From positions 1 to 64,000 of the forward strand of contig NZ_JOFH01000023.1 in the NCBI RefSeq assembly GCF_000721235.1: a stretch of 64,000 nt of DNA, read 5' to 3'. The notes beneath the pieces are model-generated. The model was given only the letters and a program-made list of their open reading frames with translations. It was not told where the DNA came from and ran no database searches. Shown piece after piece: positions 23,406 to 32,606 of this stretch (position 1 is its first letter; each line of letters starts with the position of its first letter). The stretch is from Streptomyces olivaceus. GTDB lineage: Bacteria > Actinomycetota > Actinomycetes > Streptomycetales > Streptomycetaceae. Position numbers and translations under genes: made by a program.

Positions 23406-24911
23406 TCAGCTGCCGTACAGCATCGGCAGGTCGACCAGAAGGACGTCGTCACGACCTTGGGCCAGTTCGATGAGGTCGGGGTAGAAGCCGTGCAGGGAGT
23501 ACAGAGCAAGAGTGGTGCCCACGGTGTCGTACCCCTGATCCGTGAGCAGGGCCCGGATACGTTCCAGGCGCTCCAGGTCCCCTGTCCCCCGACGCGCGGC
23601 GGTCGCCTTGGCCTCGCCCAGCAGCGCGACTCTCGCACGGGGAGCCTGCGGACGTTCACCGGCCGCCAGGGCGATGACGTCGACCTCGTGCTTCGTCCTG
23701 CCGGCCCGGTCAGCGACGTCGGTGGTACCGACAGGTCCCGGCAGCCCGCCGGGCAACAGGACGTGGGCGTAGCGACGGGTGAAGTCGCGGGCCAGGTCCT
23801 CGAAGTGCGGTCCGAGGATCTTGGAGTTGAAGGTGGGGGTGGCCTGCTCCCACACCTGCCCGGCGAAGCCCTGCTCCACGGCGGCGGCCTGCGGGAGGGT
23901 GATGAGCTGGTTGAAGCGGATGACGGGGTCGGCGAGGGTGATGACGGGGTGCTTGGAGCGGAGGATGTCCTGTTCCCGCCGGATGTAGCCGGTGGATTCC
24001 AGCACGCCGAGCGGGTGGGCGACGGCGTTGCGTGGGCGCTCCAGGGCGGCGCCGATCCTGCTCGGAGTGGTGGCCCCGTTCGCGATCGCGGTGAGGATGT
24101 CGTAGTACAGCGTGTGCTGCGTGATCCTCGGGTCCTCGCGCAGCAGGTACTCAGTCTCGGTTCGTGAGTACACCGCCCGTCCCGGGTCCAGCAGCGTCCG
24201 GGTGAGCCAGGTGTCGAAGCCGTCGTCCGGATGCGGTCGCCCCGCCACCGGCCGATAGCCAGGCGCTCCGCCCAGGACCGCGTGCACCTTCAGCGCGATC
24301 AGCGGGTCGGCGATCTGCCAGAAGGCCCGGCTGTTCCGGTAGTCGAAGGCACCCAGCCGGAGATCGACCACGGCGCGTCCCCGTAGCGGCTTGGTCCCCG
24401 AGAGCAGTTCGTGCATGACGCTCATCGCCGATCCGCAGAGGATCAGCCGGGGTCCCGGCCCGGTACCGGGCCGGGAGCCACGCTGGCGTTCGTCGTAAAG
24501 CTGCTGCAGCAGTCCGGGAATCTCGGGCGAGTGCTGGAGCAAGTACGGCAACTCGTCGATCACCAGCAGCGGACGGGACGAACGGGCGGTCACGTCCAGA
24601 GCGTTGGAGAGGACGTCACGCCAGTCGCGCAGACGCAGGCTTCCGGGACGCAGGCCGGTGTGGACGGCGACCGCGTCACTGAACCGCTGGATCGCGGGCA
24701 GCCGCCCTTCCTCCCGGACCGCCGTGATGTACAGGCCACCGACCCGCTCCGACAGGGCCTGCAGGAGGTACGACTTCCCGTGCCGCCGCCGGCCCGACAC
24801 GATGCCGAGCCGCATCGCCGGATCCGGATCGGCGAGGAACTCCGCGAGCAGATCCCACTCCCGGTCCCGGTCGATCACGTCACCCGGCTTGGTCAGCAGG
24901 CTTTCCGTCAC
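23406..24911 (-). CDS. AAA-type ATPase with C-terminal DUF234 nuclease-like domain
   Basis: 501 residues of the archaeal-ATPase/DUF234 (STAND-related) family. Walker A is GRRRHGKSYL near residue 40, Walker B PLLVIDELPYL near residue 115, sensor-1 LILCGSAMSVMHELL near residue 155. Residues about 255-330 form a winged-helix-like segment (TAIANGATTPSRIGAALERP ... LESTGYIRRE). The C-terminal part has DxxxF-type features and a HEVDVIAL ... LLGEAKAT pair (D, ExK) like a PD-(D/E)xK nuclease core. GGAG is five bases before GTG 24911. It is a single-gene unit with no partner; roles of this family are poorly defined, possibly DNA-related defence or maintenance. Confidence 0.72.
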   Translation of the reverse strand: MTESLLTKPGDVIDRDREWDLLAEFLADPDPAMRLGIVSGRRRHGKSYLLQALSERVGGLYITAVREEGRLPAIQRFSDAVAVHTGLRPGSLRLRDWRDVLSNALDVTARSSRPLLVIDELPYLLQHSPEIPGLLQQLYDERQRGSRPGTGPGPRLILCGSAMSVMHELLSGTKPLRGRAVVDLRLGAFDYRNSRAFWQIADPLIALKVHAVLGGAPGYRPVAGRPHPDDGFDTWLTRTLLDPGRAVYSRTETEYLLREDPRITQHTLYYDILTAIANGATTPSRIGAALERPRNAVAHPLGVLESTGYIRREQDILRSKHPVITLADPVIRFNQLITLPQAAAVEQGFAGQVWEQATPTFNSKILGPHFEDLARDFTRRYAHVLLPGGLPGPVGTTDVADRAGRTKHEVDVIALAAGERPQAPRARVALLGEAKATAARRGTGDLERLERIRALLTDQGYDTVGTTLALYSLHGFYPDLIELAQGRDDVLLVDLPMLYGS

Positions 24912-25117
24912 TCGCGCTCCGCAGGGTCATGTCGATGAGGCTCTATTCCGTCTAAGTGTACTTCGACATAAAGCGTCGCACTCCGTTTGAACTGCATCGG
25001 GCATCGATCGGTGCTCCTCGGGGCCGGGCTGTCGGTGGCCCCGGCCACCGGAGTCGCCAGGACACGGCCCCGTGGTGCCGCAACCCGCACGGCGGTCACC
25101 GGCGCCCCGGGCCGGGT

Positions 25118-25687
25118 TCAGCAGCGGGCGCGCGCCCTGCGGGACACGACCGCGCGCAGCACCCGCCGTCCCTCCGTCGAGGCTTCCCGTGCGGGGCGCA
25201 GCCCGGCGGGACCGTACCCGGCGAGCAGTTCCAGGACGGCGGTCTGGCGGCGCAGTTCGGCGGCGACGAGCGGGGACGCCCCGTCCGCGGCGTCCTCCCG
25301 GTGGACGTCGGCATCCCCCGACGCGTCCGCCGCGGGGTCCAGGAGCCGGTGGATCCGGAGCGCGGCGACGGAGCAGGCGTCGGCCCAGGCGCGCGTGCCG
25401 GGGCCGGCGCAGTCGTCGGGCGCGGAGGCCAGCATGCGGCGGGCCAGGAGCACCGCCTCGTCCTCCCCGGTGGCGTCGGGGCCCGCGAGCTCGGCGCGCG
25501 CCTTCGCCAGTCCGTCGGCCCAGTCCCGCCCGGACCCTCCGCCGGTGTCGTCCGCGAGGGCCGCCCACAGGGGTCTGAGGATCTCGTCGTCGCCTTCGAG
25601 CAGCGGCAGACAGCGATCCAAACAAGCCAGTCCACTCGCGGCGAGTCCGCGTGTGTCGGCCCGCGCGATCAGTTCCACCAGGCCCAT
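25118..25687 (-). CDS. Hypothetical protein
   Basis: 189 residues, helical and acidic, with no signal or membrane segment and no domain I recognise. Repeated Ala/Leu-rich helices (GLVELIARADTRGLAASGLACLDRCLPLL) suggest an all-helical, perhaps armadillo-like structure. GGGAGG lies a few bases before ATG 25687, which makes the start firm. It follows the 25776-26351 gene in the same direction by 88 bases, so the two probably form an operon. Codon positions are normal for the window. Confidence 0.65.
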   Translation of the reverse strand: MGLVELIARADTRGLAASGLACLDRCLPLLEGDDEILRPLWAALADDTGGGSGRDWADGLAKARAELAGPDATGEDEAVLLARRMLASAPDDCAGPGTRAWADACSVAALRIHRLLDPAADASGDADVHREDAADGASPLVAAELRRQTAVLELLAGYGPAGLRPAREASTEGRRVLRAVVSRRARARC

Positions 25688-25747
25688 CGGGTGCCTCCCT
25701 GTTTCCGGCCGCATCGCCCCACCGACCACCAGGGGGCCCGCACTGAC

Positions 25748-25780
25748 CCTTACTGCGTGCGGCGGCCCGGGAGTGTCACA
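25748..25780. repeat. Copy B of a 33-bp dispersed element
   Basis: CCTTACTGCG, 13 bases, AGTGTCACA, matching 21101-21133 in layout. It overlaps the last codons and stop of the gene ending at 25776 and lies before the next leftward gene, for which it could supply a promoter. Confidence 0.45.
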
Positions 25781-26351
25781 GCGGCACGACGCCCAGCCGG
25801 TCGAGGAACCGGAAGAAGAGGTTTTCGGCCACGGGACCGGAGTCAGGGTCCGCTCCCGCACCCGCGTCCGTGTCCGCATCCGCGTCCGTGTCCGCGGCCG
25901 TGTCCGCGGCCGGATCTGCCGAGAGCACCTCGGCCAGCTCACCCGCGTTCGCGGCGCGGCCCGCCTCCGCGGCCCAGGCGACGGCGCGTTCGGCGGCGTC
26001 ACCGGGCTCCAGGAAGTAGTCCTCCAGCGTGAGTCCGTCCCGCTCCGCGCCGAGGTACCCGGCCATCGCGGACCGTGCCAGGCAGGTCGTCCACGCCCCG
26101 CTCTCCGGCGCCGCCGCCTCCACCACCACGCAGTCGCTGTCCATGACGTACCCGAACAGCGCGGGTGCTCCGGTCTGTCCGGCCAGGCCGTTCATGTTCC
26201 CGACGTCTCCGTCGCCGCCCGGGAACTCCCAGACCTGCCAGCCGTCCGGCGCGGACCGGCGCAGGGTCATGTCCGCGGCGCCGGCCAGCGCGTCCAGTTC
26301 CGCGAGTGGCCGCTCCGCGCGGCCCACGACGAAATAGCCCCAGTAGCCCAT
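25776..26351 (-). CDS. Hypothetical protein with Asp/Ala repeats
   Basis: 191 residues. The N-terminus MGYWGYFVVGRAERPLAEL and a conserved-looking core (VVVEAAAPESGAWTTCLA, then LTLEDYFLEPGDAAERAVAWA) form a small soluble domain I associate with uncharacterised Streptomyces proteins. Residues about 145-170 are low-complexity Asp/Ala/Thr (DTAADTDADADTDAG) from a six-base DNA repeat. It ends in FFRFLDRLGVVPL. GGGGGGA precedes ATG 26351. Probably co-transcribed with 25118-25687. No function can be assigned. Confidence 0.65.
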   Translation of the reverse strand: MGYWGYFVVGRAERPLAELDALAGAADMTLRRSAPDGWQVWEFPGGDGDVGNMNGLAGQTGAPALFGYVMDSDCVVVEAAAPESGAWTTCLARSAMAGYLGAERDGLTLEDYFLEPGDAAERAVAWAAEAGRAANAGELAEVLSADPAADTAADTDADADTDAGAGADPDSGPVAENLFFRFLDRLGVVPL

Positions 26352-26493
26352 GTCCCGGATCCCCCCGGCGTGTCGGTTCGGCTCGCTGGAAAGACCACCA
26401 CAGTCGTACGGGAGTTCGCAGCAGGATCCGACAATCGGCGCGCCGCCACCAGGACGTCTCCGGTACGCCCGGACCGGGCGCGGACGTCCGGCG

Positions 26494-28110
26494 TCAGTCG
26501 AGCCGGTCCGCCAGCGACTTGAAGTCCGCCCAGGACAGCTCGGGCTTGTCGGGATCCCACAGCTTCTGGACGGTCGCGGCCAGGGGCAGCCGGATGCCGT
26601 CGGCGACCTGGGCCTGGGTCTGCGCGCTCGGGATGTCGCCCCAGACGGCGAAGCTGCCGCCGAGTATCTGGTCGTCGTACTTGGCGTCGACGGCCCGGGT
26701 GCCGCGCAGGACGCGCGGGGTCCACTGCTCGTAGATGCGCTCGCCGGTCGGGTAGACGAAGGTCTGCGGCTCGCCGAGCACGTAGTAGAGGAACTCGTCG
26801 TTGTAGTTGAGGACCTCGCGGCCGGCGCCCAGGTACTCCGCCGGCGGGCGGGCGCCGATCTCCTTGCCGGTCCAGTACGCGACCTTGAGGTCCTTGACCG
26901 GTTCGACGGACGTGTCCTTGAAGAAGCCGTCGTTCCACGCGCGCGGGGTGCGGTCGTGGGCCATGACGGTCTTGGCGCGGCCGTTGAGCCAGCCGGTGGT
27001 GAGGTCGGCGACGGTGCCGTCGGAGCCGTAGGCCTTGCGGGCGGCGGCGGCCAGGGTCGGGTAGGACGCCTCGGGGTCGGAGACGACGAGCGCCTGGTAC
27101 TCGTCGGCGCCCAGGTGGAACTGGGAGCCGGGGAACAGGTCGGCGTACTCGTCCAGCAGGTCGTCGACGATCTCGGCGGCCTCCGGCTCGGAGATGTCGA
27201 TCGCGCCGCGGGTCGCCGTGCCCTGCGCGTTGCGGAGCTGGAGGTCGGGGTGGGCGGCGATCACGGCGCCGAGGTGGCCCGGCGAGTCGATCTCGGGGAC
27301 GACGGTGATGTGGCGCGAGGTCGCGAGATCGATGATCTCCTTCGTCTCGGCCTTGGTCAGGTGCTCGTCCGAGACGATCTCGGGGTGCGAGTCGGACTCG
27401 ATACGGAAGGCCTGGTCGTCGGAGAAGTGCAGGCCCAGCTCGTTGTACTTGAGGTCGCCGAGCTCGCGTATCCGGTCCTTGATCCAGTCGGCGTCGTAGT
27501 GCTTGCGCGCGATGTCGAGCGAGAACCCGCGTTTCGGTTTGGCCGGCTCGTCCTTCACCACGCCCTCCGGCGCGGTGCCGCCGCCGTCCACCGCCTGCTT
27601 CAGGGTGCGGGTGCCGAACCAGACCCCGGCCTCGGCGGGCCCGGTGACGGTGACGCGGCCGTCGCGCACGGTCATGGTGTACGACTCGGGGTTCGCGCCC
27701 TTGTCGGCCTTGACGTCGAGCAGCAGGTCCCCGGCGCGCTCGTCGTCCTTCTCCCCCGCGTACGCCATCCCCAGCTCACCGGCGACCAGCTTGCCCTCGT
27801 CGGCGAGACCGGAGTCGGCGACGACGACCCGGTTCCCCTTCTCCGGCTGCCAGCCGGGCCCGCGGGCGGGGGTGTGGTCGCGTACGGCGGGTATGGTGCG
27901 CGGCTCCTTCGACAGCGGATAGGAGCGGCTGGGGCTGGGCGCGGCCGCCTCTCCGGAGGACCGCGCGGCCGAGCCCGGTGGGTCCCCGTCGCCGTCCCCG
28001 TCGGTGGCCCACAGGCCGACTCCCACGCCGAGCGAGGCGACCACCGCACCGGCGACGACCGCCCGCTGCTTCACCTTGTTCGCCGGTATCCGGCGTCCGT
28101 GCTGGCTCAC
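26494..28110 (-). CDS. Secreted beta-N-acetylhexosaminidase (GH20)
   Basis: 538 residues. A basic start and hydrophobic stretch (AVVAGAVVASLGVGVGLWA) give a signal or anchor. Residues about 60-170 are the GH20b N-domain; residues about 175-500 the GH20 barrel, with KPKRGFSLDIARKHY, GLHFSDDQAF, VPEIDSPGH and the catalytic pair in HLGADEYQ. The acetamido group of the substrate assists catalysis through that Asp-Glu. It releases terminal GlcNAc/GalNAc from chitin or wall fragments outside the cell. GTG 28110 lies six bases past a minus-strand TAGGTT box, so it may be leaderless. I looked for a DasR site (TGGTCTAGACCA) and found none. Confidence 0.9.
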   Translation of the reverse strand: MSQHGRRIPANKVKQRAVVAGAVVASLGVGVGLWATDGDGDGDPPGSAARSSGEAAAPSPSRSYPLSKEPRTIPAVRDHTPARGPGWQPEKGNRVVVADSGLADEGKLVAGELGMAYAGEKDDERAGDLLLDVKADKGANPESYTMTVRDGRVTVTGPAEAGVWFGTRTLKQAVDGGGTAPEGVVKDEPAKPKRGFSLDIARKHYDADWIKDRIRELGDLKYNELGLHFSDDQAFRIESDSHPEIVSDEHLTKAETKEIIDLATSRHITVVPEIDSPGHLGAVIAAHPDLQLRNAQGTATRGAIDISEPEAAEIVDDLLDEYADLFPGSQFHLGADEYQALVVSDPEASYPTLAAAARKAYGSDGTVADLTTGWLNGRAKTVMAHDRTPRAWNDGFFKDTSVEPVKDLKVAYWTGKEIGARPPAEYLGAGREVLNYNDEFLYYVLGEPQTFVYPTGERIYEQWTPRVLRGTRAVDAKYDDQILGGSFAVWGDIPSAQTQAQVADGIRLPLAATVQKLWDPDKPELSWADFKSLADRLD

Positions 28111-28292
28111 AGCGCCAACCTAAGGCCGCTGCTGCCGTCGTGCGTCCACCACATGTTCTGAAACTCTCCCGTTCGGGTGAAATTCGGGCATCGGACGGAC
28201 ACGCGTTGCCGTCACTCGATAACGTGACGCCGCATCTTTCGCACCATCCCCTGCCGACACACACGTGACGCCCACGAGGACCCACGCCGCCT

Positions 28293-28835
28293 GTGCATCC
28301 CCTCCCAGACTCCCCCGGCCGAGTGGCCATACCGGTACCGGTGCAAACGCGCGCCACGCCGGCGACGGCCACCCCGCTGGAGCCCTTCAACACGGCCCGC
28401 CCCGAGGAGGCCGCCCAGGCCCTCCTCGCCTGCCTGGGCAGCCGCGCCTGGGCCCACCGCCTCACCGCCCACCGCCCCTACCCGGACCTCCCGGCCCTCC
28501 TCGCCGCGGCGGACGAGGCGGCGTACGACCTGACGCCGGAGGACCTGGCGGAGGCCCTGGCCGCGGAGACGCTGCCCTCCCTGCCGGAGGACACCTACGC
28601 GGCGGCCCACACGGCCCTGAACGCGGCCCACGCGGCGTACGAGTCCCGCTTCGGACACGTGTTCGTCATCTGCCTGGACGCCTTGAGTACCGACGAGGCC
28701 CTGGACCACGTCCTCGCAGCCATCCGGTCACGTTTGAACAACGACCCGGACGACGAACGCCTGGTGGCGGCAGAGGAACTCCGGCGCCTCGCACGAAGCA
28801 GACTGACCAGCTCACTCGGGGACGCGGGACGGTGA
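28293..28835 (+). CDS. OHCU-decarboxylase-fold protein without the catalytic motifs
   Basis: 180 residues. The frame of 2-oxo-4-hydroxy-4-carboxy-5-ureidoimidazoline decarboxylase is recognisable: LEPFNTARPEEAAQALLACLGS, then WAHRLTAHRPYPD, then ALNAAHAAYESRFGHVFVICLDALS and a Rl.n....E...AaeEl..lA..RL tail. Yet the HPxIG loop with the catalytic His and the SxxEQ segment are missing; residues between RPYPDLPALL and ALNAAH are shortened. So it probably is not an active decarboxylase. No uricase or transthyretin-like gene is adjacent. GTG 28293 is the furthest in-frame start with GAGG about 12 bases upstream; GTG 28324 is an alternative. Confidence 0.7.
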   Translation: MHPLPDSPGRVAIPVPVQTRATPATATPLEPFNTARPEEAAQALLACLGSRAWAHRLTAHRPYPDLPALLAAADEAAYDLTPEDLAEALAAETLPSLPEDTYAAAHTALNAAHAAYESRFGHVFVICLDALSTDEALDHVLAAIRSRLNNDPDDERLVAAEELRRLARSRLTSSLGDAGR

Positions 28836-28884
28836 CATCGGCGGCTCCGCCGCGGGACAGCTGCGACATCGGCGGCTCCGCCGC
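28834..28884. repeat. Two direct copies of a 20-bp hairpin sequence
   Basis: GACATCGGCGGCTCCGCCGC stands at 28834-28853 and again at 28865-28884; each copy folds through GGCGG/CCGCC. The first copy starts on the stop codon of the upstream gene. Similar GGCGGCTCCGCC hairpins recur after genes in Streptomyces, so a terminator or dispersed repeat is likely. Confidence 0.7.
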
Positions 28885-29127
28885 AGGGCACGGGCAAGCG
28901 CTGACTACGCGTACCGGACAAAACACCCGAACCCCCGCCCCGGCAGCCGCCCCCGCAGCAACCCCACTGCTCCTTTGAGTGCAAGTTTGATCACAACGGC
29001 AGGCCCCCTGTAAGCACCACGGGCACACGTCGCTACCATGCTGGGGGCCGGTGGACCGTACCCGGCCGGGCCCGACCGACAAGGAAAGCCGGCGCGGCCC
29101 CAATCCCCGCTCCCGGAGGAAATTTCC
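28885..29127 (+). promoter_or_regulatory. Promoter and leader region of the sdh operon
   Basis: A TACCAT box at 29033-29038 is a possible -10 with transcription starting near 29046, leaving an 80-base leader before sdhC; a TTGATC at 28987-28992 with TAAGCA 18 bases later is another pair. GGAGGA at 29115-29120 is the sdhC ribosome site. No Rex-type TTGTGAAC palindrome was seen. Confidence 0.4.
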
Positions 29128-29508
29128 GTGCCGGCTGGAACGCTGTACCGCGGCCGGGAAGGAATGTGGTCCTGGGTGGCTCATCGAGTCACCGGCGTCC
29201 TCATTTTCTTCTTCCTGTTCGTTCACGTGCTGGACACCGCTCTCGTGCGGGTGTCCCCCGAGGCCTACGACACCGTCGTGGCCACCTACAAGACGCCGAT
29301 CGTCGCGCTGCTGGAGTACGGCCTCGTCGCCGCCATCCTCTTCCACGCGCTCAACGGCCTGCGCGTCATCGCCGTCGACTTCTGGGTCAAGGGCGCCCGC
29401 TACCAGAAGCAGATGCTCTGGACCGTCGTCGCCCTGTGGGTCGTGCTGATGCTCGGGGCGATCTACCCCGTCCTCGGCCACGCCGCTCGTGAACTCTTCG
29501 GGAGCTGA
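29128..29508 (+). CDS. sdhC: Succinate dehydrogenase cytochrome b subunit
   Basis: 126 residues, three membrane helices (near 20-40, 60-80, 95-115). WSWVAHRVTGVLIFFFLF is the family start with the conserved His-Arg and the Ser/Thr, and LFHALNGLRVI holds the axial haem ligand His. It anchors the succinate:menaquinone oxidoreductase (complex II) in the membrane. GGAGGA at 29115 lies eight bases before GTG 29128, so I discard the open frame further upstream. First of four genes; sdhD starts five bases after its stop. Confidence 0.95.
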   Translation: MPAGTLYRGREGMWSWVAHRVTGVLIFFFLFVHVLDTALVRVSPEAYDTVVATYKTPIVALLEYGLVAAILFHALNGLRVIAVDFWVKGARYQKQMLWTVVALWVVLMLGAIYPVLGHAARELFGS

Positions 29509-29513
29509 CGCCA

Positions 29514-29996
29514 ATGTCCACGACTGAATCCCCCGCCACCGGGATCGGCCCCGTCGAGGGCGCCTCCCAGTACACCGTCGACAACCCCGCGCCGCTCATC
29601 GAGGCGCCCCGCGCCCGCACGAAGAAGACCCCGAAGTCCACCCGGGGCAACTTCGAGATGGTCGCCTGGCTCTTCATGCGCCTGTCCGGCGTGGTCCTGG
29701 TCGTCCTGGTCCTCGGGCACCTGCTGATCCAGCTGGTCCTCGACGGGGGCGTCTCGAAGATCGGCTTCGCCTTCGTGGCGGGCCGCTGGGCCTCGCCGTT
29801 CTGGCAGGTCTGGGACCTCCTGATGCTCTGGCTCGCGATGCTGCACGGCGCCAACGGCCTCCGCACGATCATCAACGACTACGCGGAGCGCCCGAACACC
29901 CGCCTGTGGCTCAAGGGACTGCTCTACACCGCCACGGTGTTCACCATCCTGCTGGGCACGCTGGTGATCTTCACCTTCGACCCGAACATCCGCTAG
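29514..29996 (+). CDS. sdhD: Succinate dehydrogenase membrane anchor subunit
   Basis: 160 residues. A 45-residue soluble N-terminus ([12 protein letters not shown]) precedes three membrane helices; [19 protein letters not shown] and [12 protein letters not shown] are family motifs, with a haem-side His in each. With SdhC it binds haem and menaquinone. It lies five bases after sdhC and 19 before sdhA. Confidence 0.94.
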   Translation: MSTTESPATGIGPVEGASQYTVDNPAPLIEAPRARTKKTPKSTRGNFEMVAWLFMRLSGVVLVVLVLGHLLIQLVLDGGVSKIGFAFVAGRWASPFWQVWDLLMLWLAMLHGANGLRTIINDYAERPNTRLWLKGLLYTATVFTILLGTLVIFTFDPNIR

Positions 29997-30015
29997 GCAC
30001 GGGGCTGCGAAAATC

Positions 30016-31770
30016 ATGAAGGTACACAAGTACGACACCGTCATCGTCGGCGCCGGTGGCGCCGGCATGCGCGCGGCCATCGAGTCGACCAAGCGCAGCC
30101 GCACCGCCGTGCTGACGAAGCTCTACCCCACCCGCTCCCACACGGGCGCCGCGCAGGGCGGCATGGCCGCCGCGCTGGCCAACGTGGAGGAGGACAACTG
30201 GGAGTGGCACACCTTCGACACGGTCAAGGGCGGTGACTACCTGGTCGACCAGGACGCCGCCGAGATCCTGGCGAAGGAGGCCATCGACTCGGTCCTCGAC
30301 CTGGAGAAGATGGGCCTGCCGTTCAACCGGACGCCCGACGGGACGATCGACCAGCGGCGCTTCGGCGGCCACTCCCGCAACCACGGCGAGGCGCCGGTCC
30401 GCCGGTCCTGCTACGCGGCCGACCGCACCGGTCACATGATCCTCCAGACGCTGTACCAGAACTGCGTGAAGGAGGGCGTGGAGTTCTTCAACGAGTTCTA
30501 CGTCCTGGACCAGCTGATCACCGAGGTCGACGGCGTCAAGAAGTCCGCCGGCGTGGTGGCCTACGAGCTGGCGACCGGCGAGATCCACGTCTTCCAGGCG
30601 AAGTCCGTGATCTACGCGTCCGGCGGCACCGGCAAGTTCTTCAAGGTGACGTCCAACGCGCACACGCTGACCGGCGACGGCCAGGCGGCCGTGTACCGGC
30701 GCGGGCTGCCGCTGGAGGACATGGAGTTCTTCCAGTTCCACCCGACCGGCATCTGGCGCATGGGCATCCTGCTGACGGAGGGCGCCCGCGGTGAGGGCGG
30801 CATCCTCCGCAACAAGGACGGCGAGCGCTTCATGGAGAAGTACGCGCCGGTCATGAAGGACCTGGCCTCCCGCGACGTCGTCTCGCGCTCCATCTACACG
30901 GAGATCCGCGAGGGCCGCGGCTGCGGCCCCGAGGGCGACCACGTCTACCTGGACCTCACCCACCTCCCGCCGGAGCAGCTGGACGCCAAGCTGCCCGACA
31001 TCACGGAGTTCGCGCGGACCTACCTCGGCATCGAGCCCTACACGGACCCGATCCCGATCCAGCCGACCGCGCACTACGCCATGGGCGGCATCCCGACCAA
31101 CGTCGAGGGCGAGGTCCTCGCGGACAACACCACCGTCGTCCCGGGCCTGTACGCGGCCGGCGAGGTGGCCTGCGTGTCCGTGCACGGCGCCAACCGCCTG
31201 GGCACCAACTCGCTGCTCGACATCAACGTCTTCGGCCGCCGCGCGGGCATCGCCGCCGCGGAGTACGCCCAGAAGGCGGACTTCGTCGAGCTGCCGGAGG
31301 ACCCGGAGTCCCTGGTCGTCGGGCAGATCGAGCGGCTGCGCTCCGCCACCGGGAACGAGCGGGTGGCGGCGCTGCGCAACGAGCTGCAGGAGACCATGGA
31401 CGCCAACGTCATGGTGTTCCGCACCGAGCAGACGATCAAGACGGCCGTCGAGAAGATCGCCGACCTGCGCGCCCGCTACCAGAACGTGTCGATCCAGGAC
31501 AAGGGCCGGCGCTTCAACACCGACCTGCTGGAGGCCGTCGAGCTGGGCAACCTGCTCGACCTGGCCGAGGTGATGGCGGTGTCCGCCCTCGCCCGCAAGG
31601 AGTCGCGCGGCGGCCACTACCGCGAGGACTTCCCCAACCGCGACGACGTCAACTTCATGCGCCACACCATGGCGTACCGCGAGGTGGGCGACGACGGCGC
31701 CGAGTCCATCCGGCTCGACTACAAGCCGGTCGTCCAGACCCGCTACCAGCCGATGGAGCGTAAGTACTGA
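30016..31770 (+). CDS. sdhA: Succinate dehydrogenase flavoprotein subunit
   Basis: 584 residues, full length. [17 protein letters not shown] is the FAD site, [16 protein letters not shown] carries the histidine that binds FAD covalently, [14 protein letters not shown] and the capping-domain [11 protein letters not shown] segments follow, and [20 protein letters not shown] is the active-site block with the proton-shuttle Arg. It oxidises succinate to fumarate in the TCA cycle, passing electrons to SdhB. Its TGA stop shares one base with the sdhB ATG, so the pair is coupled. Confidence 0.97.
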   Translation: MKVHKYDTVIVGAGGAGMRAAIESTKRSRTAVLTKLYPTRSHTGAAQGGMAAALANVEEDNWEWHTFDTVKGGDYLVDQDAAEILAKEAIDSVLDLEKMGLPFNRTPDGTIDQRRFGGHSRNHGEAPVRRSCYAADRTGHMILQTLYQNCVKEGVEFFNEFYVLDQLITEVDGVKKSAGVVAYELATGEIHVFQAKSVIYASGGTGKFFKVTSNAHTLTGDGQAAVYRRGLPLEDMEFFQFHPTGIWRMGILLTEGARGEGGILRNKDGERFMEKYAPVMKDLASRDVVSRSIYTEIREGRGCGPEGDHVYLDLTHLPPEQLDAKLPDITEFARTYLGIEPYTDPIPIQPTAHYAMGGIPTNVEGEVLADNTTVVPGLYAAGEVACVSVHGANRLGTNSLLDINVFGRRAGIAAAEYAQKADFVELPEDPESLVVGQIERLRSATGNERVAALRNELQETMDANVMVFRTEQTIKTAVEKIADLRARYQNVSIQDKGRRFNTDLLEAVELGNLLDLAEVMAVSALARKESRGGHYREDFPNRDDVNFMRHTMAYREVGDDGAESIRLDYKPVVQTRYQPMERKY

Positions 31771-32543
31771 TGGCTACCCCTGTCATGGAGAAGAGCGACC
31801 AGGCCCCCGAGCCGGGCTTCGCCGACTCCCCCTACATCACGGTCACCTTCCGCGTCCGGCGGTTCAACCCGGAGGTCGCGGCCGAGGCGACCTGGGAAGA
31901 CTTCCAGCTGGAGATCGACCCGAAGGAGCGCGTCCTCGACGCGCTGCACAAGATCAAGTGGGAGCTGGACGGGAGCCTGACCTTCCGCCGTTCCTGCGCG
32001 CACGGCATCTGCGGCTCGGACGCCATGCGGATCAACGGCAAGAACCGCCTGGCCTGCAAGACGCTGATCAAGGACGTCAGCCCCGAGAAGCCGATCACGG
32101 TCGAGGCCATCAAGGGCCTGACGGTCCTCAAGGACCTGGTCGTCGACATGGAGCCGTTCTTCCAGGCGTACCGGGACGTGATGCCCTTCCTGATCACGAA
32201 GGACACCAACGAGCCGACGCGTGAGCGCCTCCAGACCGCCGAGGACCGCGAGCGCTTCGACGACACGACCAAGTGCATCCTGTGCGCCGCGTGCACGTCG
32301 TCGTGCCCGGTGTTCTGGAACGACGGCCAGTACTTCGGCCCGGCCGCGATCGTCAACGCCCACCGCTTCATCTTCGACTCGCGCGACGAGGCCGGCGAGC
32401 AGCGGCTGGAGATCCTCAACGACCGCGACGGCGTCTGGCGCTGCCGCACGACCTTCAACTGCACGGACGCCTGCCCGCGCGGCATCGAGGTCACCAAGGC
32501 CATCGCGGAGGTGAAGCGAGCGCTGATCACGCGCCGCTTCTGA
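31770..32543 (+). CDS. sdhB: Succinate dehydrogenase iron-sulfur subunit
   Basis: 257 residues. The 2Fe-2S cysteines are in SCAHGICGSDAM and RLACKTL (residues about 73-93). CILCAACTSSCP near residue 170 binds the 4Fe-4S cluster and CRTTFNCTDACPRG near residue 227 the 3Fe-4S cluster. It carries electrons from FAD to the membrane quinone. Last gene of sdhCDAB; a strong hairpin follows the stop by 31 bases. Confidence 0.97.
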   Translation: MATPVMEKSDQAPEPGFADSPYITVTFRVRRFNPEVAAEATWEDFQLEIDPKERVLDALHKIKWELDGSLTFRRSCAHGICGSDAMRINGKNRLACKTLIKDVSPEKPITVEAIKGLTVLKDLVVDMEPFFQAYRDVMPFLITKDTNEPTRERLQTAEDRERFDDTTKCILCAACTSSCPVFWNDGQYFGPAAIVNAHRFIFDSRDEAGEQRLEILNDRDGVWRCRTTFNCTDACPRGIEVTKAIAEVKRALITRRF

Positions 32544-32574
32544 CGCCGTCGGCGCACGCCGGTCCACGGCGGTG

Positions 32575-32605
32575 AGGGCCCCGTTTCCGCTGGAGACGGG
32601 GCCCT
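32575..32605 (+). terminator. sdh operon terminator
   Basis: AGGGCCCCGT, an 11-base loop, ACGGGGCCCT, then TT: a 10-bp stem. The loop itself may extend the pairing with TTCC/GGAG. Confidence 0.85.
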
Positions 32606-32606
32606 T

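Noticed and set aside
28111..28292. Possible DasR site upstream of the GH20 gene
   Set aside because: I looked for TGGTCTAGACCA-like symmetry and found none; only TGGTGGAC without a second half.
28885..29127. Possible Rex operator before sdhC
   Set aside because: No TTGTGAAC/GTTCACAA dyad is present; only TTTGATCACAA, which is not symmetric enough.
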